Source: Fulvivirga ulvae (GTDB taxonomy: Bacteria; Bacteroidota; Bacteroidia; Cytophagales; Cyclobacteriaceae). Taken from it: 64,000 nt of DNA. This document shows positions 16,711-25,943 of the stretch, piece after piece. The notes beneath the pieces were generated by a model. The model had not been told where the DNA came from, did no database searches, and saw only the letters and a list, made by a program, of their open reading frames with translations. The stretch spans positions 5,419,501 to 5,483,500 of the forward strand of contig NZ_CP089981.1 in assembly GCF_021389975.1 (NCBI RefSeq). The letters run 5' to 3'. Made by a program: the position numbers and the translations under genes. How positions within the stretch are numbered: position 1 is the first letter of the stretch; every line of letters begins with the position of its first letter.

Positions 16711-17604
16711 TTATACTGAACACTGACCTTCTTCCAGGGTCTCCGGGCGCTTGTTTTTCCAACGTTTATGGCTCCAAAGCCAATACTCAGGCTGAGTGTT
16801 AATAATATCTTCAAGCATCTTCACATGGATCTCGGTGATCTCTCCGTGTTTCATTGTTGAAGGATCTTTACAGATAAGTTTGTATTCAACTTCATAATAC
16901 CCTCTTTTTACTTTGAATATATTTCCGTAGACAACTGGCTGGTTATTATCCCTTGCAAATTTTTCGAGGCCAAACTGCACTCCGGTATCCTGATTTAAAA
17001 AGTCGGTTCAATAAGCTTTTTGAGCTTTACGCGGACATTGGTCAGAACCAAAGATAGTGGCGGTTACTTCTCTGTCAGCATTTTTCAGATCTTCTTTAAT
17101 CTCCTGAATAGAGCACATGTTAAGTCCATACCTCGACCGGCTGGCTTTAAATTTTCTATTGAAGAATTTATTCGTCATCGGGGTGAAAAGTGCCACAACT
17201 TTATGCATGAGGTGCTCTTTCAGGGTCACTGCATATAGCTCCCAATTACCATAGTGCCCTCCTACCATGGCAATACTTTGCCCCCTTTCAAAAAACTGAT
17301 TGGGTACTTCCGGGTTTCTTGCCACCATCCTTTTGGCTGCGGCCTTACGGCTTATGGTAAAGGTCTTTAAACTCTCTACAATAAGGTCTGACATATGGCT
17401 GTAAAACTTTTTTTCTATCCGGTGCAACTCCTCCTCGGGCTTGTCAGGAAAAGAACCTTTAAGGTTGTTGAATACTACCTTTCTTCGGTATCCGAATACA
17501 TAATATACTATTACAAATATAAAATCCGACAGCAGGTATAAGACGAAAAATGGTAAGTGTGATAATGGAATAATAATCAGGTAATAAACTATATAATTGT
17601 GCAT
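16711..17604 (-). pseudogene. Lipid A biosynthesis (LpxL/HtrB-like) acyltransferase interrupted by in-frame UGA
   Basis: The family transfers a secondary acyl chain onto lipid A at the inner membrane. From the ATG at 17604 the frame has an N-terminal hydrophobic anchor and the catalytic HX4E motif (GGHYGNWE, His117/Glu122). It reaches DQCPRKAQKAY, then meets TGA at 17008-17010 (codon 199) and continues in the same frame as TDFLNQDTGVQFGLEKFA. Relatives have Trp at this point (YWTDFLNQDT), so one G-to-A change (TGG to TGA) explains the break. Read through, it would be 297 residues, full length for the family. It may be truly inactivated or a base-call error. Confidence 0.85.
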
Positions 17605-17763
17605 GGGTACAATTTGGCATGATATAACCTCCAAACTTAACCCTCATAATCAGTCTTTTCAAGCAAAACTGAGGTTATTACACTTAAAGCGGCTAATTTA
17701 TTGTATAAAAGATTTGATAATTCAGGACAAAAACATCTTTTAATATAGCTACCTTTGATCTAT

Positions 17764-18195
17764 ATGTTTTCAAAAGCTTGTGAGTACGGAATAAGGGCAA
17801 CTATCTATATTGCCTCAAAAAGCAGGAATGGTGAACGGGTGGGTATAAAAGATATTTGTAATGAGATAGGTGCTCCGGAACACTTCACGGCCAAGATACT
17901 TCAAAACCTGAGCCGCATGAAAGTCATCAGCTCTGTTAAAGGACCTCATGGTGGCTTTTACCTTGACGAAAGAGCAAAAAAAATTAAACTTATTGATGTG
18001 GTAAGGGCTATCGATGGCGACAAACTCTTTACCGGATGTGGACTAGGCATTAAAGAATGCTCTGAAACCAAGCCTTGCCCTATTCATAATGAGTTTAAAG
18101 CTATAAGAAACACTCTTCAGGACATGCTGGAAAAAACAAGCCTCACCGATCTGACGGAAGACCTGGAAAAGGGCCTGGTATTTTTGAAGAGGTAG
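17764..18195 (+). CDS. Rrf2-family transcriptional regulator with Fe-S type cysteines
   Basis: A 143-residue DNA-binding protein. The start is the ATG at 17764 (MFSKACEYGIRAT), the usual Rrf2 N-terminus; a TTG three codons earlier is also in frame. Winged helix-turn-helix: IKDICNEIGAPEHFTAKILQNLSR, then the wing SVKGPHGGFYL. Three Cys at about 92, 99 and 105 (C-x6-C-x5-C, CGLGIKECSETKPC) match the position of the iron-sulfur ligands of NsrR/IscR-type members, so it probably senses NO, oxidants or Fe-S status. It is divergent from the acyltransferase. No obvious target operon is adjacent; the neighbour on the right is a pseudogene. Confidence 0.9.
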   Translation: MFSKACEYGIRATIYIASKSRNGERVGIKDICNEIGAPEHFTAKILQNLSRMKVISSVKGPHGGFYLDERAKKIKLIDVVRAIDGDKLFTGCGLGIKECSETKPCPIHNEFKAIRNTLQDMLEKTSLTDLTEDLEKGLVFLKR

Positions 18196-18242
18196 GCAGG
18201 ATTGAATGCGCCCGGACTTATAATATTTTAAATAAGACCATT

Positions 18243-18626
18243 TCATACCTTGCCCCGAATCGAAACGGGACCGTTGCTTGTAAAAAAATCACCTAAAACC
18301 CGGGTATCCCCGTCTTCGTCGATGGTATCGCCTTCAAACAGGATAATATCCGGGTTTAGGTCCTTGATTTTTCGCCTTCAAACAGGATAATATCCGGGTT
18401 TAGGTCCTTGATTTTTAAATTAATCTTTTGTGATTGAGACTAAGCATTTTGCCAGGATGAAGGTCTGTAAGCCGTACGATGCGTGCGACACGCCCTGTCA
18501 TCGGAGCTCTTTTTACCTATGTTAAACTGCCTGACTTTGAATAAATACCTGCTCAAGCACGAGGGAATCCGTCAAAATAGCTCCTGCTAACAGTCCTGCT
18601 CCTGTTATCCATTTATACTTGCTCAT
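18243..18626 (-). pseudogene. Decayed calcineurin-like metallophosphoesterase
   Basis: Reading leftward, the ATG at 18626 opens MSKYKWITGAGLLAGAI, the N-terminal anchor type of membrane-linked metallophosphoesterases, ending in TAA after 34 residues. In another frame RIVRLTDLHPGK appears, matching the family's metal-binding (I/L)SDLHxG motif. In the next frame come KIKDLNPDIILFEGDTIDED and SNGPVSIRGKV before TGA at 18243. The order is right for the family (GDxxD follows the DxH motif), but frames are broken and the C-terminal half (GNHE, GHxH) is absent. A 44-bp tandem duplication inside adds a further shift. Confidence 0.7.
18328..18415. repeat. Perfect 44-bp tandem duplication inside the metallophosphoesterase pseudogene
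   Basis: Two identical 44-nt units lie head to tail (18328-18371 and 18372-18415), each starting TCGCCTTCAAACAGGATAAT. Because 44 is not a multiple of 3, the duplication alone breaks the reading frame. Confidence 0.95.
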
Positions 18627-18671
18627 AGCTTTCTGAAAAACTTAATGACCGTACTTTACAGCTGTTTTTAA

Positions 18672-19709
18672 TTACTTTAGAAGTACCAGGGCGCCTACAG
18701 CTAAAAGTCCGCCCAAAATATACTTCCTGTTTTTGCTTAGCCAAAGCTGCTCACTGGTGTCATAGGCCTGGTCATCAAATGAACCATGCGAACCGTGGTC
18801 GCCAGGAATAGGCTCCCAGAGATTATCCTTACGGTCAGGGTCTTCAGGCTCGCTTGTTTGCTGGCCGTCATAACCATTTTTAGCCAATACATGGTCCGCA
18901 TACCAAGGTGCTATTTTATTACCAAAAATGGCTTTTAGCGAAGAGAATCCTACAAACATTTCCCTGCGGTTATGCTCGGCAGCATATAGTATGGCATCAG
19001 CTGCTACTTCAGGCTGAAAAATAGTACCCATCGGTCTGGGTTTATGAGGCAGCCTGCTCTTTACAAAGCTGAATTGTGTAGTATTGAGTGCAGGAAGCTC
19101 CACCATAGATATTTTCACCTTACTTTTATCATGGATCAACTCAGCCCTGAGTGAGTCATAAAAGCCCTGTATGGCATGCTTGGCAGCACAATAGGCCGAT
19201 TGCAGAGGTATACCCCGGTAGGCTAATGCCGAACCTACAAATACTATGGATCCCTTATCTCTTGCCGTCATTCGTTTAAGAGCTACCAGGGCACCATAGA
19301 CCTGACCAAGGTATGTAACCTCAGTTACTCGTTTAAACTCCTCAGGGAGCATATCCTTTATAGGGCTAAATACGCTGTTCATGGCATTGTTTATCCATAC
19401 ATCAATATCGCCAAGCTTGGATTCAATATAATCAGCAGCCTTCTCCAGACCATCAGCATCAGCCACATCTACCTGGTAATAAACAGCCTGTTGTCCAAGC
19501 GCTTCAACATCTCTCCTGGCTCCTTCGAGTCCATCTAGTCCACGGGCTATGAGCCCAACATCATAGCCTTTGGCCGCAAATGCTCTGGCACAAGCCCGGC
19601 CTACACCGGCAGATGCTCCGGTAATTACAGCTACTCCCTTTTTTCTTCTTCCGTTATTTGAATTTTCCATTTCGAGTTTGTTTTTTAATTCATAATCCAT
19701 GTTGATCAC
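18672..19709 (-). CDS. Short-chain dehydrogenase/reductase with C-terminal membrane anchor
   Basis: A 345-residue NAD(P)-dependent SDR. The N-terminal Rossmann motif is TGASAGVGR (about 31-39), then NNAM, a Ser in the VGSAL strand and the catalytic Tyr-x3-Lys in SAYCAAKHA. It is longer than classical SDRs (about 250): after residue 250 it has an acidic linker with DGQQTSEPEDPDRKD and a single hydrophobic C-terminal segment YILGGLLAVGALVLLK, so the enzyme is probably tethered to the membrane. It starts 23 nt after the SPW/VKOR gene stop and likely shares its transcript. Substrate not deducible. Confidence 0.9.
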   Translation of the reverse strand: MINMDYELKNKLEMENSNNGRRKKGVAVITGASAGVGRACARAFAAKGYDVGLIARGLDGLEGARRDVEALGQQAVYYQVDVADADGLEKAADYIESKLGDIDVWINNAMNSVFSPIKDMLPEEFKRVTEVTYLGQVYGALVALKRMTARDKGSIVFVGSALAYRGIPLQSAYCAAKHAIQGFYDSLRAELIHDKSKVKISMVELPALNTTQFSFVKSRLPHKPRPMGTIFQPEVAADAILYAAEHNRREMFVGFSSLKAIFGNKIAPWYADHVLAKNGYDGQQTSEPEDPDRKDNLWEPIPGDHGSHGSFDDQAYDTSEQLWLSKNRKYILGGLLAVGALVLLK

Positions 19710-19732
19710 TTACCTATGATCATCCTTGAAAT

Positions 19733-21289
19733 TTATTTCACATATTGATCCCAATAGCCGTAGCTTTCCTTTTTAGGACCTCTGGCAAAAGAAAATAAAA
19801 CCACCAGCACTCCGGCAATAGTACCTGAGATGTATAACATGATGTTACCATCCGCAACAAACCATGGAACAGTGGCCACTATCAGTCCGGTTAAAACATT
19901 AACATAACGGCCTCTGCGCAATACTTCTCCCATACAGATCACGGATGTGACTATAATGAGAGAACCTCCGAGATGATTAATATCAGCAACAGTGGTTTCT
20001 ATGCCTGCGCTAAATACGGCCGGGGCAAACATCAGCCACAGGCCCAGTAAAGCTGATAGTACTAAAGTCCATGGAAAACTCATGCCCCAAACAGCGGCTT
20101 TAAAAACGACTAGCGGTTTATTGGGAAGTTCCATCAATTTTGGTGAGCGCTCATCCTTATTATTTCCTTCCGGGGTACCTCCTTTCCAAAATACTCGCCA
20201 CATAGACTCTCCACGGCGCTTAGCTTGCACCATGTGTTGCCCCATAGCTATTACTTCATCTATTTCCAAAGGAATCATGGGCAGCATAATTGCCGCGGCA
20301 AGTAAGCAGAAGGTACACCACTCACCGACCACTACGGGTTGAGAAATAACCAGAAAGATATGGACCAGGCCAAGTGGTATAACTAGAATACCGAAAAGCG
20401 TAACCATCCAGGGCATTGTTCTCCATCGTGAGGGGCTACCCATCCAACCCATTAAAAATTCAAAAGTATAGGCCAGTGCACCAAATGCTCCGTCAGAAAC
20501 CGGCCACGAATGTGACATATCTGAGTTCAACACCTTTCTGCTGGCATCCCCAAAAAAGGGGTCCCAGGCATGGTCAATGTAACCTAACTGAAATGCGCCA
20601 AGATACCTGGATACTACCCATCCGGCAAAACCCAGTACTATCATGATCCATCTTTGGGGCCAGCTGGACGGGTTGTAGCTCCAGCCCTGAGGTACCTGAG
20701 CGCCCATTTTCATGTACGATATCATATTGGGCATACCGGGTATCAATATTGTAAGCGCAATAACCAGTACTCCCACCAGCGTTCCATTAATGTATGCAGC
20801 CGCATTAGGAGCCCAAAAAATGACCGGGGCCATATTAAGCCAAACTCCAATAAAACAACAGATCCATACACTTACAGGCCTGTCTGGGCGAAGAGTACGC
20901 CACCCAAAAAAAATGAGTAAAAGTCCACTGATCATATCGCTCCACTTCATGGCCGCCACCCTTTCGGCAAGAGACAGCCATACTTCACGCCCGCCTGCAG
21001 GGTCAACGGTCGCCTTTCCGTAGCTAAATGTAAGTGGTGATAGCACCATCCATATCCCGAGAAGCACAAGCAGCCAATATACCCAAAGTGTTTGCATATG
21101 GTGTATATGGAGCATCCTCTCCCGCTGCTCCCTGCTCATTTTATGGCTTTCTTCTTCTCTCTCATCGGTATCCCCGATATCCTTACGATTTTGCTTCATC
21201 TGCATTCCGGCCATGGGACGAGTCACGCCGCGCATGCGCGTTTCTCCTTTATGCATATGCTTCTCCTTCTCTTTTTCAGGGTTTTTCAT
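19733..21289 (-). CDS. SPW-repeat / VKOR-domain / SPW-repeat membrane protein
   Basis: A polytopic inner-membrane protein of 518 residues. After a charged N-terminal tail, residues about 67-190 form one SPW-type module (WMVLSPLTFSYGK, then WLNMAPVIFWA). Residues about 210-340 hold a vitamin K epoxide reductase-like helical bundle with the redox pair Cys325/Cys328 (EWCTFCLL), also preceded by GYIDHAWDPFFG. Residues about 385-505 are a second SPW module (LWLMFAPAVFSAG, WFVADGNIMLYISGTIAG). VKOR-type proteins pass electrons from dithiols to quinone. An SDR gene follows 23 nt downstream. The physiological partner is unknown. Confidence 0.82.
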   Translation of the reverse strand: MKNPEKEKEKHMHKGETRMRGVTRPMAGMQMKQNRKDIGDTDEREEESHKMSREQRERMLHIHHMQTLWVYWLLVLLGIWMVLSPLTFSYGKATVDPAGGREVWLSLAERVAAMKWSDMISGLLLIFFGWRTLRPDRPVSVWICCFIGVWLNMAPVIFWAPNAAAYINGTLVGVLVIALTILIPGMPNMISYMKMGAQVPQGWSYNPSSWPQRWIMIVLGFAGWVVSRYLGAFQLGYIDHAWDPFFGDASRKVLNSDMSHSWPVSDGAFGALAYTFEFLMGWMGSPSRWRTMPWMVTLFGILVIPLGLVHIFLVISQPVVVGEWCTFCLLAAAIMLPMIPLEIDEVIAMGQHMVQAKRRGESMWRVFWKGGTPEGNNKDERSPKLMELPNKPLVVFKAAVWGMSFPWTLVLSALLGLWLMFAPAVFSAGIETTVADINHLGGSLIIVTSVICMGEVLRRGRYVNVLTGLIVATVPWFVADGNIMLYISGTIAGVLVVLFSFARGPKKESYGYWDQYVK

Positions 21290-21725
21290 CAGTATAATTC
21301 AAATTGCAATCTAAAGTCAGTAAGGTTGATAAGGAGCAAATTGGGATCTATAATCTGAAAGTAATCTCGATAACCACTACTGACTATAAACATCGGTAAA
21401 GGGACAACTGTTATAAAAAAAGAATGATCACATTTCATTCTGATGGCTGACTATATACATTAAATCCTCCCTGCCCCTTACTTTTATTACGCATGTACCA
21501 ACCAGAGCACTTTTTACAAAAAAGTTAGGTCAACAGGGCTTTTCCCCTTGTTTCTGAACTCAGAATTTCTTAGCTTTTAATAAAGTTACAAGAGCGGAGA
21601 TACTCGTAAAAAAAGGCAGAAAAAATAGCCCTGACAGTTTTAAAGAGGCAAAATTGGGACAACTATGAAGTGATATTTGTTTAAACATACAACACATTGG
21701 ATTTAAGAAAGAAAGGAAGACAGAT
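21290..21725. other. Divergent intergenic region with promoters for both sides
   Basis: 436 nt without a supported gene, AT-rich, between the SPW/VKOR gene (leftward) and the DUF892 gene (rightward). Small palindromes (GAATGA..TCATTC at about 21423-21441 and TTCTGAACTCAGAA near 21553) are visible. The purine tract AAAGAAAGGAAGA before 21726 suits a ribosome-binding site. No promoter can be pinned down by eye. Confidence 0.4.
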
Positions 21726-22226
21726 ATGAAGAAGATTACCAATATGAAAGATATGATGTTGCAACAAATCCGTTCGCTATATGATGCGGACAGGACTATA
21801 TATGAGTCACTCCCGACGCTTAAGGAGAAAGCATTTTCCCAGGATCTGAAAGAATTTATTGATGAAGAAATGGAAGAGAAACTCCGTCAGCAGCATCGTA
21901 TGGAAATTATCTTCACAATTCTCAAAGAAGATACTGAAGGGCAAATCGATGATGTGATGCGATGCATGGCTAAATCTCAAAAGAAACTTACCAATCAATG
22001 TACAGGCTCTGAACTCTCGGATACGATGATGATCATTACCGGGCGCGCTATGGCTACTCATCAGATCAACGGCTATCAGACCGCAGTGACCTGCGCCGTT
22101 TCGGTAGGATACCCTGACATTACCAGGCTGTTGAGAAGGGCTCTTCGTGAAGAAAAAGGCATTGAGAAAAAGCTTGGATTGCTGGAGGAAATGCACCTTC
22201 ACTCCGAATCGCTGGTCAAGGTTTAG
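21726..22226 (+). CDS. DUF892 (YciE/YciF-type) ferritin-like protein
   Basis: A 166-residue all-helical protein of the DUF892 family, relatives of ferritin induced by stress in enterobacteria. The opening MLLQQIRSLYDADRTIYESLPTL corresponds to the family's L.D.Y..E..L helix. The second helix (KEFIDEEMEEKLRQQHRME) and the later MATHQINGYQTAVTCAVSVGYPDITRLLRRALREEKGIEKKL carry the Glu/His positions used for di-iron binding in the fold. It faces the universal stress protein gene convergently (11 nt between stops). A stress-related, possibly iron-binding role is inferred from the family. Confidence 0.85.
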   Translation: MKKITNMKDMMLQQIRSLYDADRTIYESLPTLKEKAFSQDLKEFIDEEMEEKLRQQHRMEIIFTILKEDTEGQIDDVMRCMAKSQKKLTNQCTGSELSDTMMIITGRAMATHQINGYQTAVTCAVSVGYPDITRLLRRALREEKGIEKKLGLLEEMHLHSESLVKV

Positions 22227-22237
22227 AGATTACATGT

Positions 22238-23086
22238 TTATTTGTAATCCGGGGTTTTACCCAAATGGCAGGTCCATATAGGGCACTTCGCATGATTGAC
22301 GAGATTTTCTGCCACACTTCCGGCCAAAAAATGAGGCAAACCTGTTCTCCCGTGTGTGCCCAATGCTATCAGGTCGGCATTAATAGATTTTCCAAACGCC
22401 AATATCCCTTCGTCTTCATATTTATGTTTATAAATATTCAGCGAGTAATTTTTAAGTTTATACTTTGATACAACTTCCCGCATTTGGCCCAGTACTTCTT
22501 CATCATCCCCCCGATCATCAGTACTGATTTTTACTATATGCAAGTGTGCCCCGAAAGTGCTCTGCAAATGCTTTAACTTTTGCATCAATTCATCACTTTC
22601 TTCTCTCAGATCAGACGCAAAAACTATATTTTCAATTTCAGTAGCTTCTGTTTCTTCGTGAATGGTTATTACCGGGCACAGCGATTTTCTCACCACCTTT
22701 TCAGCATTGGAGCCAATGAATATTTCCTTGAAACCCGTCGCCCCTTTAGTGCCCATAACAACAAGGTCAATACTCTTGTCCCTGATAGCCTCCTGTATGA
22801 GTATTGACGGGTTCCCTATTTGTACCTCATATGTAGCATCTAATTCCAGTTCCCTGATCAGCGCTTTCATTTTTTTTAAGGAGTTCTCCTTTAGTACATT
22901 GACGAAATCCAGATCGGCCGGCACAGGTACCATCATCCCCATAGCATCCACCATAGCACCGGAGGGGTATTCTACAACATGTAAAAAATGAACATGAGCC
23001 TTTTCCATAGTGGCAAGGGCCAGCGCAAAATCCGTGGCATATCCAGCGTACTTCGAAAAATCAGTGGGTACCAGAATCTTATACAT
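22238..23086 (-). CDS. Universal stress protein, two tandem UspA domains
   Basis: A 282-residue cytosolic protein made of two UspA folds. The first domain (1-145) starts YKILVPTDFSKYA and ends with the ATP-binding loop GTKGATGFKEIFIGSNAEKV then CPVITIH. The second (about 150-275) starts IENIVFASDLREE and carries GTHGRTGLPHFLAGSVAENL then CPIWT. Both G-x2-G-x9-G-(S/T) nucleotide motifs are intact, so both domains could bind ATP. Such proteins are raised during starvation, oxygen stress or surface growth. It is monocistronic and convergent with the ferritin-like gene. Confidence 0.93.
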   Translation of the reverse strand: MYKILVPTDFSKYAGYATDFALALATMEKAHVHFLHVVEYPSGAMVDAMGMMVPVPADLDFVNVLKENSLKKMKALIRELELDATYEVQIGNPSILIQEAIRDKSIDLVVMGTKGATGFKEIFIGSNAEKVVRKSLCPVITIHEETEATEIENIVFASDLREESDELMQKLKHLQSTFGAHLHIVKISTDDRGDDEEVLGQMREVVSKYKLKNYSLNIYKHKYEDEGILAFGKSINADLIALGTHGRTGLPHFLAGSVAENLVNHAKCPIWTCHLGKTPDYK

Positions 23087-23156
23087 CTGCCATAGGTCTA
23101 AGGGTAAAAAAACTATACCATTAATTTAACGAAAAGCTTTTAATAGATATACGCCC

Positions 23157-23486
23157 TTACCATTTTTTAAAAATAAAGAATACGGCGGCAAGTAGAAGTA
23201 GGAAGCCCACGATGTAGTTCCACTTAAGCTCTTCTTTGAGGTATAATACCGAAAAGGCTATGAATACTACTAAGGTGATCACCTCCTGGATTGTTTTAAG
23301 CTGGAACCCGTTGAACTGTCCGTAGCCAATCCTATTGGCAGGTACCTGGAAGCAATATTCAAAGAACGCAATTCCCCAACTGATCAGGATCACTTTCCAA
23401 AGCGCAGCATGAGTGAATTTTAAATGACCATACCAGGCAAACGTCATAAAAACATTAGACACGAGTAATAACAGAACTGTTTTCAT
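23157..23486 (-). CDS. DMT-superfamily small membrane protein (DUF486)
   Basis: A 109-residue inner-membrane protein with four hydrophobic helices, as expected for DUF486. Signature stretches are VSNVFMTFAWYGHLK, WGIAFFEYCFQVPANRIGYG and FQLKTIQEVITLVVFIAFSV, with the family's conserved Glu in the second helix and the QVPANRIG loop. DUF486 belongs to the drug/metabolite transporter superfamily; the substrate is not known. It ends 70 nt before the USP start on the same strand. Confidence 0.9.
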   Translation of the reverse strand: MKTVLLLLVSNVFMTFAWYGHLKFTHAALWKVILISWGIAFFEYCFQVPANRIGYGQFNGFQLKTIQEVITLVVFIAFSVLYLKEELKWNYIVGFLLLLAAVFFIFKKW

Positions 23487-23945
23487 ATTTATCAGAAGTG
23501 ATATACAAAAAGGGATAAGATTCTTTTTGCATTTTTCAAATGTATGAAAAACTTCAATCCGCCAAATCAGATTGATTTTTAAAGGCTTTTTTTTATAGCA
23601 TAAACATGGAAATTACAAAACTAAATCATTGCAATCGCCTGAATAAAGTGAGTTATTCCAATGCCGGCTTCTGAACAAGTCAGGGTACATAGTTTTATAC
23701 GGTTACTACAGATTTGAAACGTTAAATATTTTTTTTTCCGGCAAAATATTCACTCTCAACAACTTCTATAAAACAGCCCGTTTACTTAACAATTTTGTAA
23801 AACAACTTGCTTCTATCAGTGTTTATTTAGGTGTACATTATAGTACAGTATTATGATTACGATCAGCGGGGATGAATGACCGGAATCATCGAATTTCAAT
23901 TGACAAAAGTGCTTATTGTGAGTTATCCACCAAAACCAACCAACC
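23487..23945. other. Intergenic region upstream of the alpha-glucan operon
   Basis: 459 nt, AT-rich, between divergent genes; no supported reading frame or RNA gene. It contains the inverted repeat described at 23832-23847 and presumably the operon promoter. Nothing else was identified. Confidence 0.4.
23832..23847. promoter_or_regulatory. Inverted repeat upstream of the alpha-glucan operon
   Basis: TGTAC-ATTATA-GTACA is a perfect 5-bp-arm palindrome about 100 nt before the debranching enzyme ATG, in an otherwise AT-rich gap. It could be an operator; no regulator gene is adjacent, so this is tentative. Confidence 0.3.
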
Positions 23946-25943
23946 ATGTCGTACATCAAGTTAACCAAGCCTTTGCTTAATGACCTATCTTACTCCAAGG
24001 AGAAGGAAATTATACTGACTAACCGCCTTGGAGCTTATTGCAGTACAACAGTTTCTTTGTGCAATACCAGGAAGTATCATGGCCTGCTGATAGCTCCGCA
24101 ACCGCAAATTGACAAACAACATCATGTGTTGCTTGCTAATCTGGATGAAACACTTATGAAGGGTGATACAGGGTATGCCCTGGGTGTTCACCAATATCCC
24201 GGCGTTCATTTTCCAGAAGGCCAGCAATATATGGAGAGCTTCTCTCTGGAGCAAACCCCGAAATGGATCTATAATATGGGAGAAGTCTTAATGGAAAAAG
24301 AAATCCTTCTGGCCAGGGAAACCAACACACTAATGGTCAGGTACCATTTATTGGAAGGCAAGGGTAAGTTTAAGCTTCAGTTGAGGCCATTCCTGGCATG
24401 CCGCAATTATCACACAATAAGAACTACGGATACCAACTCACAGGCCACGTTTGAAGAGATCATTAATGGCATTAAATTCAGCATGTTCCCCAACTATGAT
24501 CCTTTATACTTTCAAAATTCGAAGAAGGGGGTCTTTGTACCAACCCCTGACTGGTACCACAATATAGAGTATCAAAAAGAACAGGAACGCGGCTACGAAT
24601 ATGCCGAGTCGCTTTTCGTGCCGGGTTATTTTGAATATACCATTCAAAAAGGAGACGAACTGGTATTTGCTGCTGGCACGGCCGAAACAAAAGCCCGTGC
24701 GCTTAAAAGCAATTTTAAGGCAGAGAAAGAAAGAATTACTCCAAGAAAAGATTTTGAAAGCTGCCTGCTGAATGCCGCAGAGCAGTTTATAATATACGAA
24801 AATGGAAATACGTTCATCGTTGCCGGATGGCCCTGGTTTGGCCAATGGGGCCGTGACACGTTCATTGCCCTCCCTGGCTTAACGCTTTCTTTAAATAAGC
24901 CCGATATATTCAGGCTGGTGCTAGACTCTATGCTTAAAGAATTAAAGGATGGATTCTTCCCAAATACAGGTAGAGGTAAGAATGCCGCCTACAATTCCGT
25001 AGATGCTCCATTATGGTTTATATGGGCACTGCAACAGTATGCATTATACACGAAAGATAGTAAAAAGGTGTGGGAGCTTTATGGTGACAGCATCAAGTCC
25101 ATACTGCATAACTTTAAGAACGGCACCCATTATAACACCCATATGCTGAAATCCGGCCTGATCAGCTCCGGAGATAAAAATCATGCCCTCACATGGATGG
25201 ACGCCATGCAAGATGGTGCGCCGGTAACACCGCGCTTTGGCATGCCGGTAGAGGTTAATGCTTTATGGTATAATGCTGTAAACTTCGCTCTGCAAGCCGC
25301 AGGGCAATCCGGTGATGAGGGCTTTGTTAACCAATGGAATACCTATCCTGAACTGATCAAAAATTCATTTATAATTACTTATTGGAGTGAAATGAAGGGT
25401 TATCTGGCGGACTGTGTTGAGGGTGAATATGCAGATTGGTCCTTTAAACCCAATCAGTTATTTGCCATTTCATTGCCTTTCAGTCCGGTAACCAACGATA
25501 TGGCGGAAAGCATTGTAGATAAGGTAAAGGATGAGCTGCTTACTGTAAGAGGTATAAGAACCCTTGCCCCCTCTGACCCGGCTTACAAAGGAACATATTA
25601 TGGAAATCAATATACACGTGACATGTCCTACCATCAGGGGACGGCATGGGTATGGCTGCTAGGGCCATTTGCTGAAGCTTATATTAAAGTAAAGGGTACT
25701 GAAGCCATAGATTTTGTTAAAAAGCTATATAAAGAGCTGGAACCTGCTATTGTGGAACTTGGACTTGGAACGCTTTGCGAGGTTTACAATGGCAATGATA
25801 CTGTACCCGGCGGCGCCATTTCCCAGGCATGGAGCGTTGCTGAAATACTAAGAATAAAACAGCTTATAGATCAATACTCAGTTAAAAAGGAAAGAACATC
25901 AAAAAATAAATCTTCAAAAACAAAAGAACTCTATAATCTATAA
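23946..25943 (+). CDS. Glycogen debranching enzyme-type amylo-alpha-1,6-glucosidase (GH133-like)
   Basis: Hydrolyses alpha-1,6 branch points of glycogen-like alpha-glucans in the cytosol. 665 residues: an N-terminal beta-rich GDE_N domain (about 15-245, with ILTNRLGAYCSTTVSLCNTRKYHGLLIAP) and an (alpha/alpha)6 C-terminal domain (about 265-645). The latter has GWPWFGQWGRDTFIALPGL near 294-312, LTWMDAMQDG and GNQYTRDMSYHQGTAWVWLLGPF. No 4-alpha-glucanotransferase domain is present, unlike the eukaryotic bifunctional enzyme. The stop overlaps the next gene's start by 1 nt (TAATG), which indicates translational coupling in an operon with a glycosyltransferase and a GH57 enzyme. Confidence 0.93.
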   Translation: MSYIKLTKPLLNDLSYSKEKEIILTNRLGAYCSTTVSLCNTRKYHGLLIAPQPQIDKQHHVLLANLDETLMKGDTGYALGVHQYPGVHFPEGQQYMESFSLEQTPKWIYNMGEVLMEKEILLARETNTLMVRYHLLEGKGKFKLQLRPFLACRNYHTIRTTDTNSQATFEEIINGIKFSMFPNYDPLYFQNSKKGVFVPTPDWYHNIEYQKEQERGYEYAESLFVPGYFEYTIQKGDELVFAAGTAETKARALKSNFKAEKERITPRKDFESCLLNAAEQFIIYENGNTFIVAGWPWFGQWGRDTFIALPGLTLSLNKPDIFRLVLDSMLKELKDGFFPNTGRGKNAAYNSVDAPLWFIWALQQYALYTKDSKKVWELYGDSIKSILHNFKNGTHYNTHMLKSGLISSGDKNHALTWMDAMQDGAPVTPRFGMPVEVNALWYNAVNFALQAAGQSGDEGFVNQWNTYPELIKNSFIITYWSEMKGYLADCVEGEYADWSFKPNQLFAISLPFSPVTNDMAESIVDKVKDELLTVRGIRTLAPSDPAYKGTYYGNQYTRDMSYHQGTAWVWLLGPFAEAYIKVKGTEAIDFVKKLYKELEPAIVELGLGTLCEVYNGNDTVPGGAISQAWSVAEILRIKQLIDQYSVKKERTSKNKSSKTKELYNL

